From Oryzomonas sagensis (GTDB lineage: Bacteria > Desulfobacterota > Desulfuromonadia > Geobacterales > Pseudopelobacteraceae), in the NCBI RefSeq assembly GCF_008802355.1, contig NZ_VZRA01000001.1, positions 442,980 through 506,979 of the forward strand: DNA of 64,000 bases, written 5' to 3'. Under the pieces are notes generated by a model that worked only from the letters and a program-made list of their open reading frames with translations, had not been told where the DNA came from and searched no databases. Both the position numbers and the translations under genes were made by a program. Below are positions 19,831 through 28,411 of the stretch, in pieces. Each line of letters starts with the position of its first letter. Positions within the stretch are counted from its first letter, which is position 1.

Positions 19831-21801
19831 ATGTGGACGGAGAAATCGTTGCGCAGGTTCATCGTATCCATACTCCTCGGCACCGTGATCATGTCCGCAC
19901 ACAGGGATTGCCTGGCTGCCCTGGATTTCCGCGCTCCACGCCAAGCCGCCGCCGTCACGCCTTCGCTCTCCCTCACCCCGGTTGCCGGCGTGGTCGTGTT
20001 CGACGGCCACAGCAACCTGGAGGCAAGCCCCAGCTACGGCCTCCGTCTGGGATACGACATCATCGGCCGCAACGCCATCGACAGCCTGGGGATCGAAGCC
20101 GGGCTCGATGTGGCCATGACCCGCCAGAAATCGACTAAGGACTCCGTCAATGTCTATCTCCTGCGCACCGAGGCGCTCTATTCCCTCCGGCCCAGGGAGC
20201 GATTCGTCCCCTCTGTTGCCGTCGGCGTCGGCGGCATGTACGTGGATGGCGGGAACAGCGGCTCGTCTGCAAACGCATTTTTCGACTACGGCGCCAGCGT
20301 CAAATACTTCCTCAGGGATTATCTGGCGCTGCGCCTGGACCTGCGCCACCTCTTCGTGTACCGGGACATGGCGGCCCGCAGCAACTTTGAATCGACCCTC
20401 GGCCTGTCGTTCCTCCTGGGCTACGACAAGTCGCTGAAACGGGTGCCGCCGGTGGATTCCGACAAAGACGGGGTGCCGGACTACCTGGACAAATGCCCGG
20501 AAACCCCCAAGGGGGTCAAGGTGGACCGGGACGGCTGCCCGATGGACAGCGACGGCGACGGCGTGCCCGACTATCTGGACAAATGCCCCGGAACGCCGCC
20601 AGGGGTCAAGGTCGATAAGGACGGCTGCCCGCTTGACAGCGACGGCGACGGTATCCCCGACTACCTGGACAAATGTCCCGGAACAGCGGCAGACGTCAAG
20701 GTCGACAAGGATGGTTGCCCGGCCAAAACGACGGAACAGGCCGAAACCGCCGCCCCCGCACCGGCCGGGCAAGCTCCGGCAGGGGCGATAACCGGGGAGA
20801 AAACAACGACCAGCCTCGCGGCACCTGCCGTCGCGCCGCCGGCCGCCGCCGTTCCCCGGAAGGGACCGCAGCCCGCCCCCGGGGCCGCCATGACGGATTG
20901 CATCGCCAAGCTCAATGGCGTAACCCTGCTGGATTCCGATTGCGACGGGGTCCCCAACTATCTCGACAAATGCCCCGGAACCCCCTGGGGGGTCCCGGTA
21001 GACAAGGATGGCTGCCCGCTGGGGAGCGCCACTACGGTGCCCACGGCTCCCGCAATTACCGCTCCGGCGGTTGCTCCTCCGACGGTTGCTTCCCCAACGG
21101 TTGCTTCCCCAACGGTTGCTGCTCCGACGGTTGCTGCTCCGACGGTTACCGCTCCGGTTCCTCCTGCTGCGGTAGTTGCCGCTCCGCCGGCTCCGGCGCC
21201 GCGGCCGGCCCTGGCGCCCGTACGGTCGACACCACCCGTGGCTGCCGCCCCCCCGGCGCCGGCACCCCAAAGGCCGGGACCGGAGCCCGAGCCCCCTGAG
21301 GCGGCGCCCATACTGATCGAGGTGCCCATCAAACCGTTCCTGCCGCGAAAAGGCATGTCCAGCGCAGGCTATTTTACCGCAGCCACGGACAGCTGCCCCG
21401 CGACCCCCGACAGCAGGATCGTTTACGACGAAAAGCCGCTGATGAAGCTTGTCATCACCTTCAGGGTGGACAAGGCCGACATCAACCCCAAATATTACCG
21501 GAAGATCAAGGAAATCTACGAATTTATGAAGAAGAACCCCCAGGTATCCGCCCATGTGGAAGGGCATGCCGATTACACGGGACCGTTCGATTACAATATG
21601 ACCCTTTCCCGCGTCAGGGCCATCAATATCAAAAACCAGATACTGCGCAACGGGGACATCGATCCGGAAAGGATCAGCATCAACGCCTATGGCTGTTCCA
21701 TCCCCGTCGCCAGCAACAGGACGGCCGAGGGACGCCGCAAAAACCGGCGGGGCGTGACCGTGATAACCCTCACGGCACAGGGCCCCACCGTGGTAAAGTA
21801 A
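19831..21801 (+). CDS. OmpA-family outer-membrane protein with thrombospondin type-3 repeats
   Basis: 656 residues. Signal peptide about 1-30; an OmpA-like barrel to about 205; three calcium-binding type-3 repeats (DSDGDGVPDYLDKCPGTPPG units, about 207-300) and a fourth near 370-395; Pro/Ala linkers including 15-bp DNA repeats; then an OmpA C-terminal peptidoglycan-binding domain (about 535-655) with VEGHADYTGPFDYN and LSRVRAINIK. The protein likely links the outer membrane to peptidoglycan. The ribosome site before ATG 19831 is weak. It is divergent from the zinc-ribbon gene. Confidence 0.9.
   Translation: MWTEKSLRRFIVSILLGTVIMSAHRDCLAALDFRAPRQAAAVTPSLSLTPVAGVVVFDGHSNLEASPSYGLRLGYDIIGRNAIDSLGIEAGLDVAMTRQKSTKDSVNVYLLRTEALYSLRPRERFVPSVAVGVGGMYVDGGNSGSSANAFFDYGASVKYFLRDYLALRLDLRHLFVYRDMAARSNFESTLGLSFLLGYDKSLKRVPPVDSDKDGVPDYLDKCPETPKGVKVDRDGCPMDSDGDGVPDYLDKCPGTPPGVKVDKDGCPLDSDGDGIPDYLDKCPGTAADVKVDKDGCPAKTTEQAETAAPAPAGQAPAGAITGEKTTTSLAAPAVAPPAAAVPRKGPQPAPGAAMTDCIAKLNGVTLLDSDCDGVPNYLDKCPGTPWGVPVDKDGCPLGSATTVPTAPAITAPAVAPPTVASPTVASPTVAAPTVAAPTVTAPVPPAAVVAAPPAPAPRPALAPVRSTPPVAAAPPAPAPQRPGPEPEPPEAAPILIEVPIKPFLPRKGMSSAGYFTAATDSCPATPDSRIVYDEKPLMKLVITFRVDKADINPKYYRKIKEIYEFMKKNPQVSAHVEGHADYTGPFDYNMTLSRVRAINIKNQILRNGDIDPERISINAYGCSIPVASNRTAEGRRKNRRGVTVITLTAQGPTVVK
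21061..21155 (+). repeat. 15-bp tandem repeats inside the OmpA-family gene
   Basis: About six copies of a unit based on CCGACGGTTGCTGCT or CCAACGGTTGCTTCC encode a V-A-x-P-T linker. The reading frame is kept. The number of units could vary by slippage without a frameshift. Confidence 0.8.
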
Positions 21802-21930
21802 CCTCTTCCGCGACATCGGCCCGGGGGTTCCGGCATGATGCGACAGGGGGCGATGCCGCACCGCCTCGTCAGGCCGACAGATGGCAAGCACCGCAGAAAC
21901 ACAACAAATCATTTTTATGGGAGCAGCACC

Positions 21931-23412
21931 ATGGCACTGCGCGTCTACAACACCCTTTCCGGTGAAAAGGAAGTTTTCATACCGCTCATACCCGGCAGGG
22001 CCGGGATGTACGTCTGCGGGGTAACGGTCTACGACTACTGCCACATCGGCCACGCCCGGGCCAATGTGGTCTTTGACGTGATCTACCGCTACCTGGGGTA
22101 CGCAGGTTACGATGTCACCTATGTGCGCAACTATACCGACATCGACGACAAGATCATCAACCGCGCCAACCGGGAAGGGGTGGACTACCGCACCATCAGC
22201 GACCGCTACATCCAGGCATTCGACGAAGACATGGAGCGTCTGGGGCTGGCCAAGCCGACGGTGGAGCCCAAGGCCACCGACCACATCGGCGGCATCATCG
22301 CCATCATCGAGGCCCTGATCGCCAAGGGGCACGCCTATGAGTCTGAGGGGGACGTGTATTATGCCGTGGAGACCTTCCCCGACTACCTCAAGCTTTCCAA
22401 GCGCAACCTGGACGAGATGAAGGCCGGGGCGCGGGTGGAGGTGGGGGACAAAAAACGCCACCCCATGGATTTCGCCCTCTGGAAGGATTCCAAGCCCGGG
22501 GAACCGTGGTGGCAGTCGCCGTGGGGCAAGGGGCGCCCCGGCTGGCACATCGAGTGCTCGGCCATGAGCATGGAGTTCCTGGGCATGACCTTCGATTTTC
22601 ACGGCGGCGGCAAAGACCTGATCTTCCCCCATCACGAAAACGAGATCGCCCAGTCCGAGGCGGCCAATGGCTGCCAGTTCGTCCGCTATTGGCTGCACAA
22701 CGGCTTTGTCAACATCAACTCGGAGAAGATGAGCAAGTCCCTGGGCAACTTTTTCACCATCCGCCAGGTGCTGGAGAAGTTCGACCCGGAGACCCTGCGC
22801 TTCTTCATCCTCTCGGCCCATTACCGCTCGCCCATCGACTTCTCCGATCAGAACCTGGACGAGGCCCAGGCGGGCCTGGAACGGATCTATTCCTTTCTGG
22901 CGGCCCTGGACGACATCCTGCTTGACAACCCCGCCCCTCCCGAACTGCCGGCGGGAGAAGCGCCGGCCGATGCCGGAATGGAACTGCAGGACAAACTGGA
23001 AAACCTTATCCCCCGTTTCTGCGAAGCCATGGATGACGACTTCAACACCGCCCAGGCCCTGGGCGTGCTGTTCGATGTCGTGCGCGCCGGCAACCGGTTC
23101 CTGGCGGAGATGGGCGCCCCCGACCCGGCCGGCCTGTCGCTCATTGCCCGGACGCGCGACCGTTTTGCCGAGGTGGGGCAGGTGCTGGGCCTGTTCGGTA
23201 GTCGTCCGGCGGCGTGGCTGGAAGGGATCAAGAGTTCCAAGGCAGACCAGATCAACATCTCCCCGGCGGAGATCGAGCGGCTGATCGTCGAGCGGGCCGA
23301 GGCCCGCAAAGCCAAAAATTTCAAACGAAGCGACGAGATCCGCGACCTGCTGCTGGAAAAAGGGGTGCAATTGCTCGATTCCGCCCAGGGGACCACATGG
23401 AAAATACGGTAG
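21931..23412 (+). CDS. cysS: Cysteinyl-tRNA synthetase
   Basis: 493 residues from ATG 21931, with GGGAGC upstream; the frame is open to 21835 but those residues are not CysRS-like. HIGH is at 38-41 (CHIGHARAN), KMSKS near 266-270, and the zinc ligands include Cys29 ([16 protein letters not shown]) and the WHIECS motif, with [11 protein letters not shown] after it. The enzyme charges tRNA-Cys. It sits alone between the OmpA-family gene and the histidine kinase. Confidence 0.97.
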   Translation: MALRVYNTLSGEKEVFIPLIPGRAGMYVCGVTVYDYCHIGHARANVVFDVIYRYLGYAGYDVTYVRNYTDIDDKIINRANREGVDYRTISDRYIQAFDEDMERLGLAKPTVEPKATDHIGGIIAIIEALIAKGHAYESEGDVYYAVETFPDYLKLSKRNLDEMKAGARVEVGDKKRHPMDFALWKDSKPGEPWWQSPWGKGRPGWHIECSAMSMEFLGMTFDFHGGGKDLIFPHHENEIAQSEAANGCQFVRYWLHNGFVNINSEKMSKSLGNFFTIRQVLEKFDPETLRFFILSAHYRSPIDFSDQNLDEAQAGLERIYSFLAALDDILLDNPAPPELPAGEAPADAGMELQDKLENLIPRFCEAMDDDFNTAQALGVLFDVVRAGNRFLAEMGAPDPAGLSLIARTRDRFAEVGQVLGLFGSRPAAWLEGIKSSKADQINISPAEIERLIVERAEARKAKNFKRSDEIRDLLLEKGVQLLDSAQGTTWKIR

Positions 23413-23440
23413 GCAACGCCACGAATTTATCCGTCATGAC

Positions 23441-23468
23441 TTGAAGCCCGTTCGTCTCCTGGTATAAT
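23441..23468 (+). promoter_or_regulatory. Sigma-70-type promoter for the histidine kinase operon
   Basis: TTGAAG at 23441-23446, a 16-base spacer, then a perfect TATAAT at 23463-23468. It lies between cysS and the kinase GTG codon at 23515. Confidence 0.7.
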
Positions 23469-23514
23469 TAACTACGCTTTATCTATGAACGCCGTGGTAT
23501 AAACGAGGAACCGC

Positions 23515-25137
23515 GTGGATTGGGAGTGCTGCTGGGATAGAGATGTGGTTGCATTGGGTGATTGCCCGAACATCCATGAAGGCGATGAAGACCTGCTGGA
23601 ATCCCCGCGGCGGCGTATCCTGGAGAAATGCTGCGACTGCCCCAACTTCAGGCGCGACCTGGAACGTTTTCAGAGCAGCGGTCACCCCTTGGGGCCGGTT
23701 TTTTCCCTGATCCACGACGAATACCGCCGGCAGAAGATCCATATCCAGTCCCTGCTCAGCTTCCTGGACAGCAAGAGCCTCGAAATCCGCTTCTTCCACG
23801 AACTGGGGTCCGTCCTGCAGAGTTCCGTAGACCTGGAGGAGGTGCTGTCGGTGGCCCTGACAGCCATCACCGCCGGAAGGGGTTTCGGCATGAACCGGGC
23901 TTTCCTGCTGATGACCGACCACAAGCGGGACCATCTCCAGGGATACCTGGCCATCGGACCGCGCAACTTCGAAGAGGCCCACCAGGTCTGGGACGAGATA
24001 AGCCACAACGACATGGACCTGCAGACCCTGGCCCAGAACTTCCGCAAAAACAAGCTCTCCGCCGAGCGGGCCAAATTCCACGACATCCTGGAACAGATCA
24101 CGGTTCCGCTCTCCAACACCACCCATATCCTCATCAAGGCCCTGGACGGGAAACAGCCGCTCCTGATCGAGGACGCCTACCACCACCCCGACGTGGACCC
24201 GGATTTTGCCCGTTTGCTGGGGGTGGACACCTTTCTGCTCATGCCGCTCGTCTCCCGCAATCGCCGGGTGGGCATGATCATCGCCGACAACTGCATCACC
24301 CATCGCCGCATCACCGCGGAAGACATGCATTCCCTCGAGACCTTCACCTTTCCCGTGGCCTTCGCCATCGAGCGGGCCTCCCTCTACGAACGGCTCCAGG
24401 AGGAACTCAGCCGGGTCACGGAAGCCCATACCAAGCTGCAGGAGCAGCAGGAGTTGATCGTCAGGATGGAAAAGATGGCCCTCGTCGGCCGGATCACCTC
24501 CAGCATCGCCCATTCCATCCGCAACCCCCTGATGGTCATCGGCGGGTTTGCCCGTTCCATATTGAAAAACACCCCTGACGGCGATCCCAAGCGCAACTTC
24601 ATCGAATCCATCGTCGGCGAGGCCCGCCAACTGGAGGGGGTCCTGGATGAAATCCTCAACTACTCCGACTCCCTCTACCCGACCAGGGATTTCTGGGACG
24701 CGAACCAACTGGTGGAGACCGCGCTCCGCGAATCGGCCGCTGCGTTGCGCACCCGGGGCTACGAGAGCACGTTCTCGGCAGGAAGCGAACTGCCGCCGGC
24801 CTATATCGATTTCAAGCAGGTGTCCTACTGCCTGCGCACCATTCTCCAATGTGATCTGAACGGCACCGGACACCCGCGGGCCATGGACATCGACACCCAT
24901 CGGGAAGCAGATGCCGTCATCATCCGTATCCGGGACCACGGCCGGTATCTCCCCCAGGAGGAGTTGGATGCCATCATGATGCCGTTTTCATCCACCCAGG
25001 AGATGGGGGCCGGCCTGGGGCTGGCCCTGTGCAAGACCATACTGGAGAAGCAGGGAATCCCCCTGAATGCGCAATCAGTGCCCGAAGACGGCATTTTTTT
25101 CACGATAGCACTTCCCATCCGGAAGGAGGAGCAGTAA
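23515..25137 (+). CDS. GAF-domain sensor histidine kinase with Cys-rich N-terminus
   Basis: 540 residues, GTG start with CGAGGAA upstream. Residues 1-50 contain six cysteines (5, 6, 17, 39, 40, 42), including a CCDCPNF motif. A GAF domain spans about 95-285, a coiled coil about 290-325, the phosphoacceptor helix has SSIAHSIRNPLMVIGG near 330-345, and the ATPase domain ends with GAGLGLALCKTILEKQGI. There is no membrane segment, so the signal is cytoplasmic. The stop is immediately followed by the ATG of the response regulator, and the two form a pair. The Cys-rich head may bind a metal or sense redox state; that is inference. Confidence 0.92.
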   Translation: MDWECCWDRDVVALGDCPNIHEGDEDLLESPRRRILEKCCDCPNFRRDLERFQSSGHPLGPVFSLIHDEYRRQKIHIQSLLSFLDSKSLEIRFFHELGSVLQSSVDLEEVLSVALTAITAGRGFGMNRAFLLMTDHKRDHLQGYLAIGPRNFEEAHQVWDEISHNDMDLQTLAQNFRKNKLSAERAKFHDILEQITVPLSNTTHILIKALDGKQPLLIEDAYHHPDVDPDFARLLGVDTFLLMPLVSRNRRVGMIIADNCITHRRITAEDMHSLETFTFPVAFAIERASLYERLQEELSRVTEAHTKLQEQQELIVRMEKMALVGRITSSIAHSIRNPLMVIGGFARSILKNTPDGDPKRNFIESIVGEARQLEGVLDEILNYSDSLYPTRDFWDANQLVETALRESAAALRTRGYESTFSAGSELPPAYIDFKQVSYCLRTILQCDLNGTGHPRAMDIDTHREADAVIIRIRDHGRYLPQEELDAIMMPFSSTQEMGAGLGLALCKTILEKQGIPLNAQSVPEDGIFFTIALPIRKEEQ

Positions 25138-25518
25138 ATGAACAGGCTACTTGTGGTGGATGACGAGGCCAACATCAGGCTTTTGTATGCCGAGGAGCTG
25201 GCGGACGAGGGGTATGAGGTGGTGACGGCGGCCGGGACCGCCGAGGCGGTGGAAAAGCTCCAGGAGGGTGCCTTCGACTTGGCGGTGCTGGACATAAAGC
25301 TCAAGAACGAGAGCGGCATCGACCTGCTGCAGAAGCTGGTCAAGGAGCGCCACGACATGCCGGTCATCCTCTGTTCGGCCTTCTCCTGCTACAAGGACGA
25401 CTTCTCCGCGTGGCTGGCGGACGGTTATGTGGTCAAATCCGGCGACCTGAGCGAGTTGAAGCAGGAGATCGCCCGGGTCCTGGCCAAGAAGGCCCAACGG
25501 CAGAAGGCCGGCCTGTAA
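25138..25518 (+). CDS. Single-domain response regulator
   Basis: 126 residues, receiver domain only. The acidic pair is in LLVVDDEAN (Asp8, Asp9), the phosphoacceptor Asp52 in LAVLDIKL, and the conserved lysine in YVVKSGDL. No output domain is present, so it must act by protein contact or as part of a phosphorelay. It abuts the histidine kinase stop with no gap. The next gene is 112 bases downstream. Confidence 0.93.
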   Translation: MNRLLVVDDEANIRLLYAEELADEGYEVVTAAGTAEAVEKLQEGAFDLAVLDIKLKNESGIDLLQKLVKERHDMPVILCSAFSCYKDDFSAWLADGYVVKSGDLSELKQEIARVLAKKAQRQKAGL

Positions 25519-25630
25519 ACCGCTCCTTTGCCGCGGAGGACCGGGCCGGTTTCGCCCATGAATGCCCGGCACCGGCCCATCTCGTCACAAAGGGGTACGA
25601 GATCATTATTTCACGCAAGGAGCCCACCGT

Positions 25631-28138
25631 ATGAAAGCCGTCATCATGGCCGGCGGATTCGGAACCCGCATCCAGCCGCTCACCAGCAGCATTCCGAAGC
25701 CGATGATCCCCCTCTTCAACCGCCCGATCATGCTGCATATCGTGGAATTGCTCAAAAAACACGATATCACCGATCTGGTGATGCTGCTCTACCATCAGCC
25801 GTTCGTCATCAAGAACTTCTTCCGCGACGGTGCCGATTTCGGGGTCAAGATCACCTATGTGACCCCCCTGCAGGATATGGGCACGGCCGGAGCGGTCAAG
25901 GCGGCCGAGAAGTACCTGGACGAGCGGTTCCTGGTCATCAGCGGCGACCTGCTGACGGACTTCAACCTCAAGAAGGTCATCGATTTCCACGTCGACAGCA
26001 AGGCCAAGGCCACCATCACCCTCACCTCGGTCAAAGATCCGCTCCAGTTCGGGGTGGTCATCACCGACAAGGAAAAACGCATCACCCAGTTTCTGGAAAA
26101 GCCGGGGTGGGGCGAGGTCATCTCCGACACCATCAACACCGGCATCTACGTGTTGGAACCGGAGATCCTGGCAAGCATCCCCGACGGGGAAAATTTCGAT
26201 TTTTCCCAGGACCTCTTCCCGGCCATGCTGAAGAACAGGGAGGCCCTGTTCGGCTATCCGGCCAAGGGGTACTGGCGCGACATCGGCAACACCGACTCCT
26301 ACCGCGAGGCCTATCACGACATCTTCAAGGGCAGGATCAACCTGAAAATCGACGAGCCCAAGCAGGATTTCCTGGGCAAGGACCTGCGCATCGGCGCCGA
26401 CGTGACCCTGGAGTACCCCACCGGCCTCGAAGGGACGGTGGTCATCGGCGACAACACCCAGGTTCTCGGCGATGTGCGGATCAAGGATTCGGTCATCGGC
26501 CGCAACTGCACCATCGAGGCCGGGGTCAAGCTCAACCGCTGCGTGCTCTGGGACAACTCCTACGTCAAGAAGGGGGCCAGGATCACCGACAGTGTGATCT
26601 GCTCAAATGTTCGCGTCGGTCAGGGGGCCGTACTGGAGGAGGGGGTCATCGTTGCCGATGAGACCTCCATCGGCGACGAGGCGGTCATCAAGAGCGACGT
26701 CAAGATCTGGCCGCGCAAGATGATCGAGGCCGGCGCCACCGTCACCGCCAACCTGATCTGGGGCGAGAAGTGGAAAAAGGCGCTCTTCGAAGGGGCCATG
26801 ATCAAAGGCCTCTCCAACGTGGAACTGACGCCCGAATTCGTGGCAAAACTGGGTTGCGCCTACGGCACGACCCTGCCCAAGGGGAGCTACGTCCTGGGGG
26901 GCCGCGATTGCAACCTCTCCTCGCGCATGCTCAAGCGCTGCTTCGTGGGGGGCATCCTCTCGGCGGGGGTCAATGTGCGCGACATGAAGATGACCCCCCT
27001 GCCGATCCTGCGCTACAAGCTGAAGACCTTCGGCGAGGTGGGGGGATTCTACCTGCGCCAGGCGCTGGATGACCCGGCCGCCCTGGAGATCGTCTTCCTG
27101 GACGGGGACGGCCTGGATTTTTCCAGCGGCATGGCCAAGAACGTGGAACGCATCTACTACAAGGAGAACTTCCGCCGCGCCCACCACAGCGAGCCGGGCG
27201 CCATCATCGAAATCAACAACGTGGTCGAGTTCTACCGCGAGGGTTTCCTGCGGGCCATCGACAAGGAGGCGCTCAAAAAAGCGGCCTGGACCGTGGTGGT
27301 GGACTTCAACTTTTCGCCTGCCAGCCAGATCCTGCCCCTGATCCTCAACGAACTGGGGTGCAACGTGATCGCCCTGAACGCCTATGTGGACGAGGGGCGG
27401 GGCAGTAAAAAGGCCCTGGACAAGCAGGCGGGCTTGAATCGACTCTCCAAGATCGTCGCCTCGCTGGGGGCCCAGGCCGGATTCTGGCTCGACCCCACCG
27501 CCGAGGCTCTCGTCCTTTTGGACGGGAGCGGCCGCATCTTCGACGGCGTGGAACTGCTCTCCCTGGTGACTGCGCTCTTTCTGAGGACCGGCCAGAAAGG
27601 GGTCATCGCCGTACCGGTACACGCCCCCTCCACCATCGAACAGATGGCCAACCAGAAGCGCTGCCAGGTCACCCGCACCAAAAGCAGCGACCGCGCCATG
27701 CTGGAGGCGGCCAGTTCCTCCGAGGTGATCCTGGCCGGCACCATTGACGGCCGCTTTGCCTTTCCCCGTTTCCAAGCATCCTTCGACGGCATGTTCGCCA
27801 TCGCCAAGCTGGTGGAACTGGGCGCTGCCGGCGCTATCCCCTTCTCCAGCGCCCTTGCGGAAGTGCCGGCGAGCGTATTCCTTCAGACCAGCGTGCCCTG
27901 CGCCTGGGAGATGAAGGGTGGCATCATGCGCAAGATGAGCGAAGACAGCCTGGACAAGGAAGCGACCTTCATCGACGGCATAAAGGTGCACTTCGGCGAC
28001 GAGTGGGTGCTGGTGCTGCCGGACCAGCACACCCCCTACGCCCACATCGTGGCCGAAGCCAAGGACCAGAAAGCGGCCCAGAGGCTGTTGTCGGAATACC
28101 AGAAAAAGGTGGAGGGGTGGAAGAAGGAGTTGGAATGA
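25631..28138 (+). CDS. NDP-sugar pyrophosphorylase fused to a phosphomannomutase-like domain
   Basis: 835 residues from ATG 25631, with AAGGAG upstream. The N-terminal nucleotidyltransferase domain (1 to about 235) has MAGGFGTRIQPLTSSIPKPM. A left-handed beta-helix (about 245-370) follows, then a phosphoglucomutase/phosphomannomutase-like region (about 380-835). The mutase part lacks a recognisable TASHNP-type phosphoserine loop: the aligned stretch reads EVGGFYLRQALDDP. It is therefore probably a mannose-1-phosphate or glucose-1-phosphate nucleotidyltransferase with a regulatory or inactive mutase tail. The activity is inferred from family and from its place beside GH57 and GalT genes. Confidence 0.88.
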   Translation: MKAVIMAGGFGTRIQPLTSSIPKPMIPLFNRPIMLHIVELLKKHDITDLVMLLYHQPFVIKNFFRDGADFGVKITYVTPLQDMGTAGAVKAAEKYLDERFLVISGDLLTDFNLKKVIDFHVDSKAKATITLTSVKDPLQFGVVITDKEKRITQFLEKPGWGEVISDTINTGIYVLEPEILASIPDGENFDFSQDLFPAMLKNREALFGYPAKGYWRDIGNTDSYREAYHDIFKGRINLKIDEPKQDFLGKDLRIGADVTLEYPTGLEGTVVIGDNTQVLGDVRIKDSVIGRNCTIEAGVKLNRCVLWDNSYVKKGARITDSVICSNVRVGQGAVLEEGVIVADETSIGDEAVIKSDVKIWPRKMIEAGATVTANLIWGEKWKKALFEGAMIKGLSNVELTPEFVAKLGCAYGTTLPKGSYVLGGRDCNLSSRMLKRCFVGGILSAGVNVRDMKMTPLPILRYKLKTFGEVGGFYLRQALDDPAALEIVFLDGDGLDFSSGMAKNVERIYYKENFRRAHHSEPGAIIEINNVVEFYREGFLRAIDKEALKKAAWTVVVDFNFSPASQILPLILNELGCNVIALNAYVDEGRGSKKALDKQAGLNRLSKIVASLGAQAGFWLDPTAEALVLLDGSGRIFDGVELLSLVTALFLRTGQKGVIAVPVHAPSTIEQMANQKRCQVTRTKSSDRAMLEAASSSEVILAGTIDGRFAFPRFQASFDGMFAIAKLVELGAAGAIPFSSALAEVPASVFLQTSVPCAWEMKGGIMRKMSEDSLDKEATFIDGIKVHFGDEWVLVLPDQHTPYAHIVAEAKDQKAAQRLLSEYQKKVEGWKKELE

Positions 28139-28186
28139 TGCCTTTCCCGTCAGGACACCTGCGAGCTAAGCGGTTGTCGAAAAACT

Positions 28187-28386
28187 CAGGTTGTTCAAAA
28201 ATAGTCAGATCGTCGCACCCGCAGAAGGCCCCGAGGAGGCCCTCACCCGGCCTTTGGCCACCCTCTCCCGGAGGGAGAGGGGAACGGTATCCCTTCTCCC
28301 CTTGGGAGAAGGATAGGATGAGGGGCGCTACGCCGCACGAAAGGGCTTTCGAGGACGCGGCGAGATGGCTGTTTTTCAACGACCTC
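28187..28386. repeat. Dispersed element with terminal inverted repeats, copy 1
   Basis: The left end (28187-28216, CAGGTTGTTCAAAAATAG then TCAGATCGTCGC) pairs with the right end (28357-28386, CGAGATGGCTGTTTTTCAAC). Between them are smaller CTCTCCC/GGGAGAG hairpins. The same ends, order and length recur at 43763-43964. No transposase is encoded, so it resembles a MITE or a large REP element. It fills the gap between the NDP-sugar gene and the GH57 gene. Confidence 0.85.
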
Positions 28387-28411
28387 TCTAAGAGACAAGG
28401 AGCCGCCTGAG

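Noticed and set aside
19669-23370. A 1233-codon antisense open frame over the OmpA-family and cysS genes.
   Set aside because: Low-complexity Arg/Gly/Asn stretches come from the complement of the coding repeats; no ribosome site or domain is seen.
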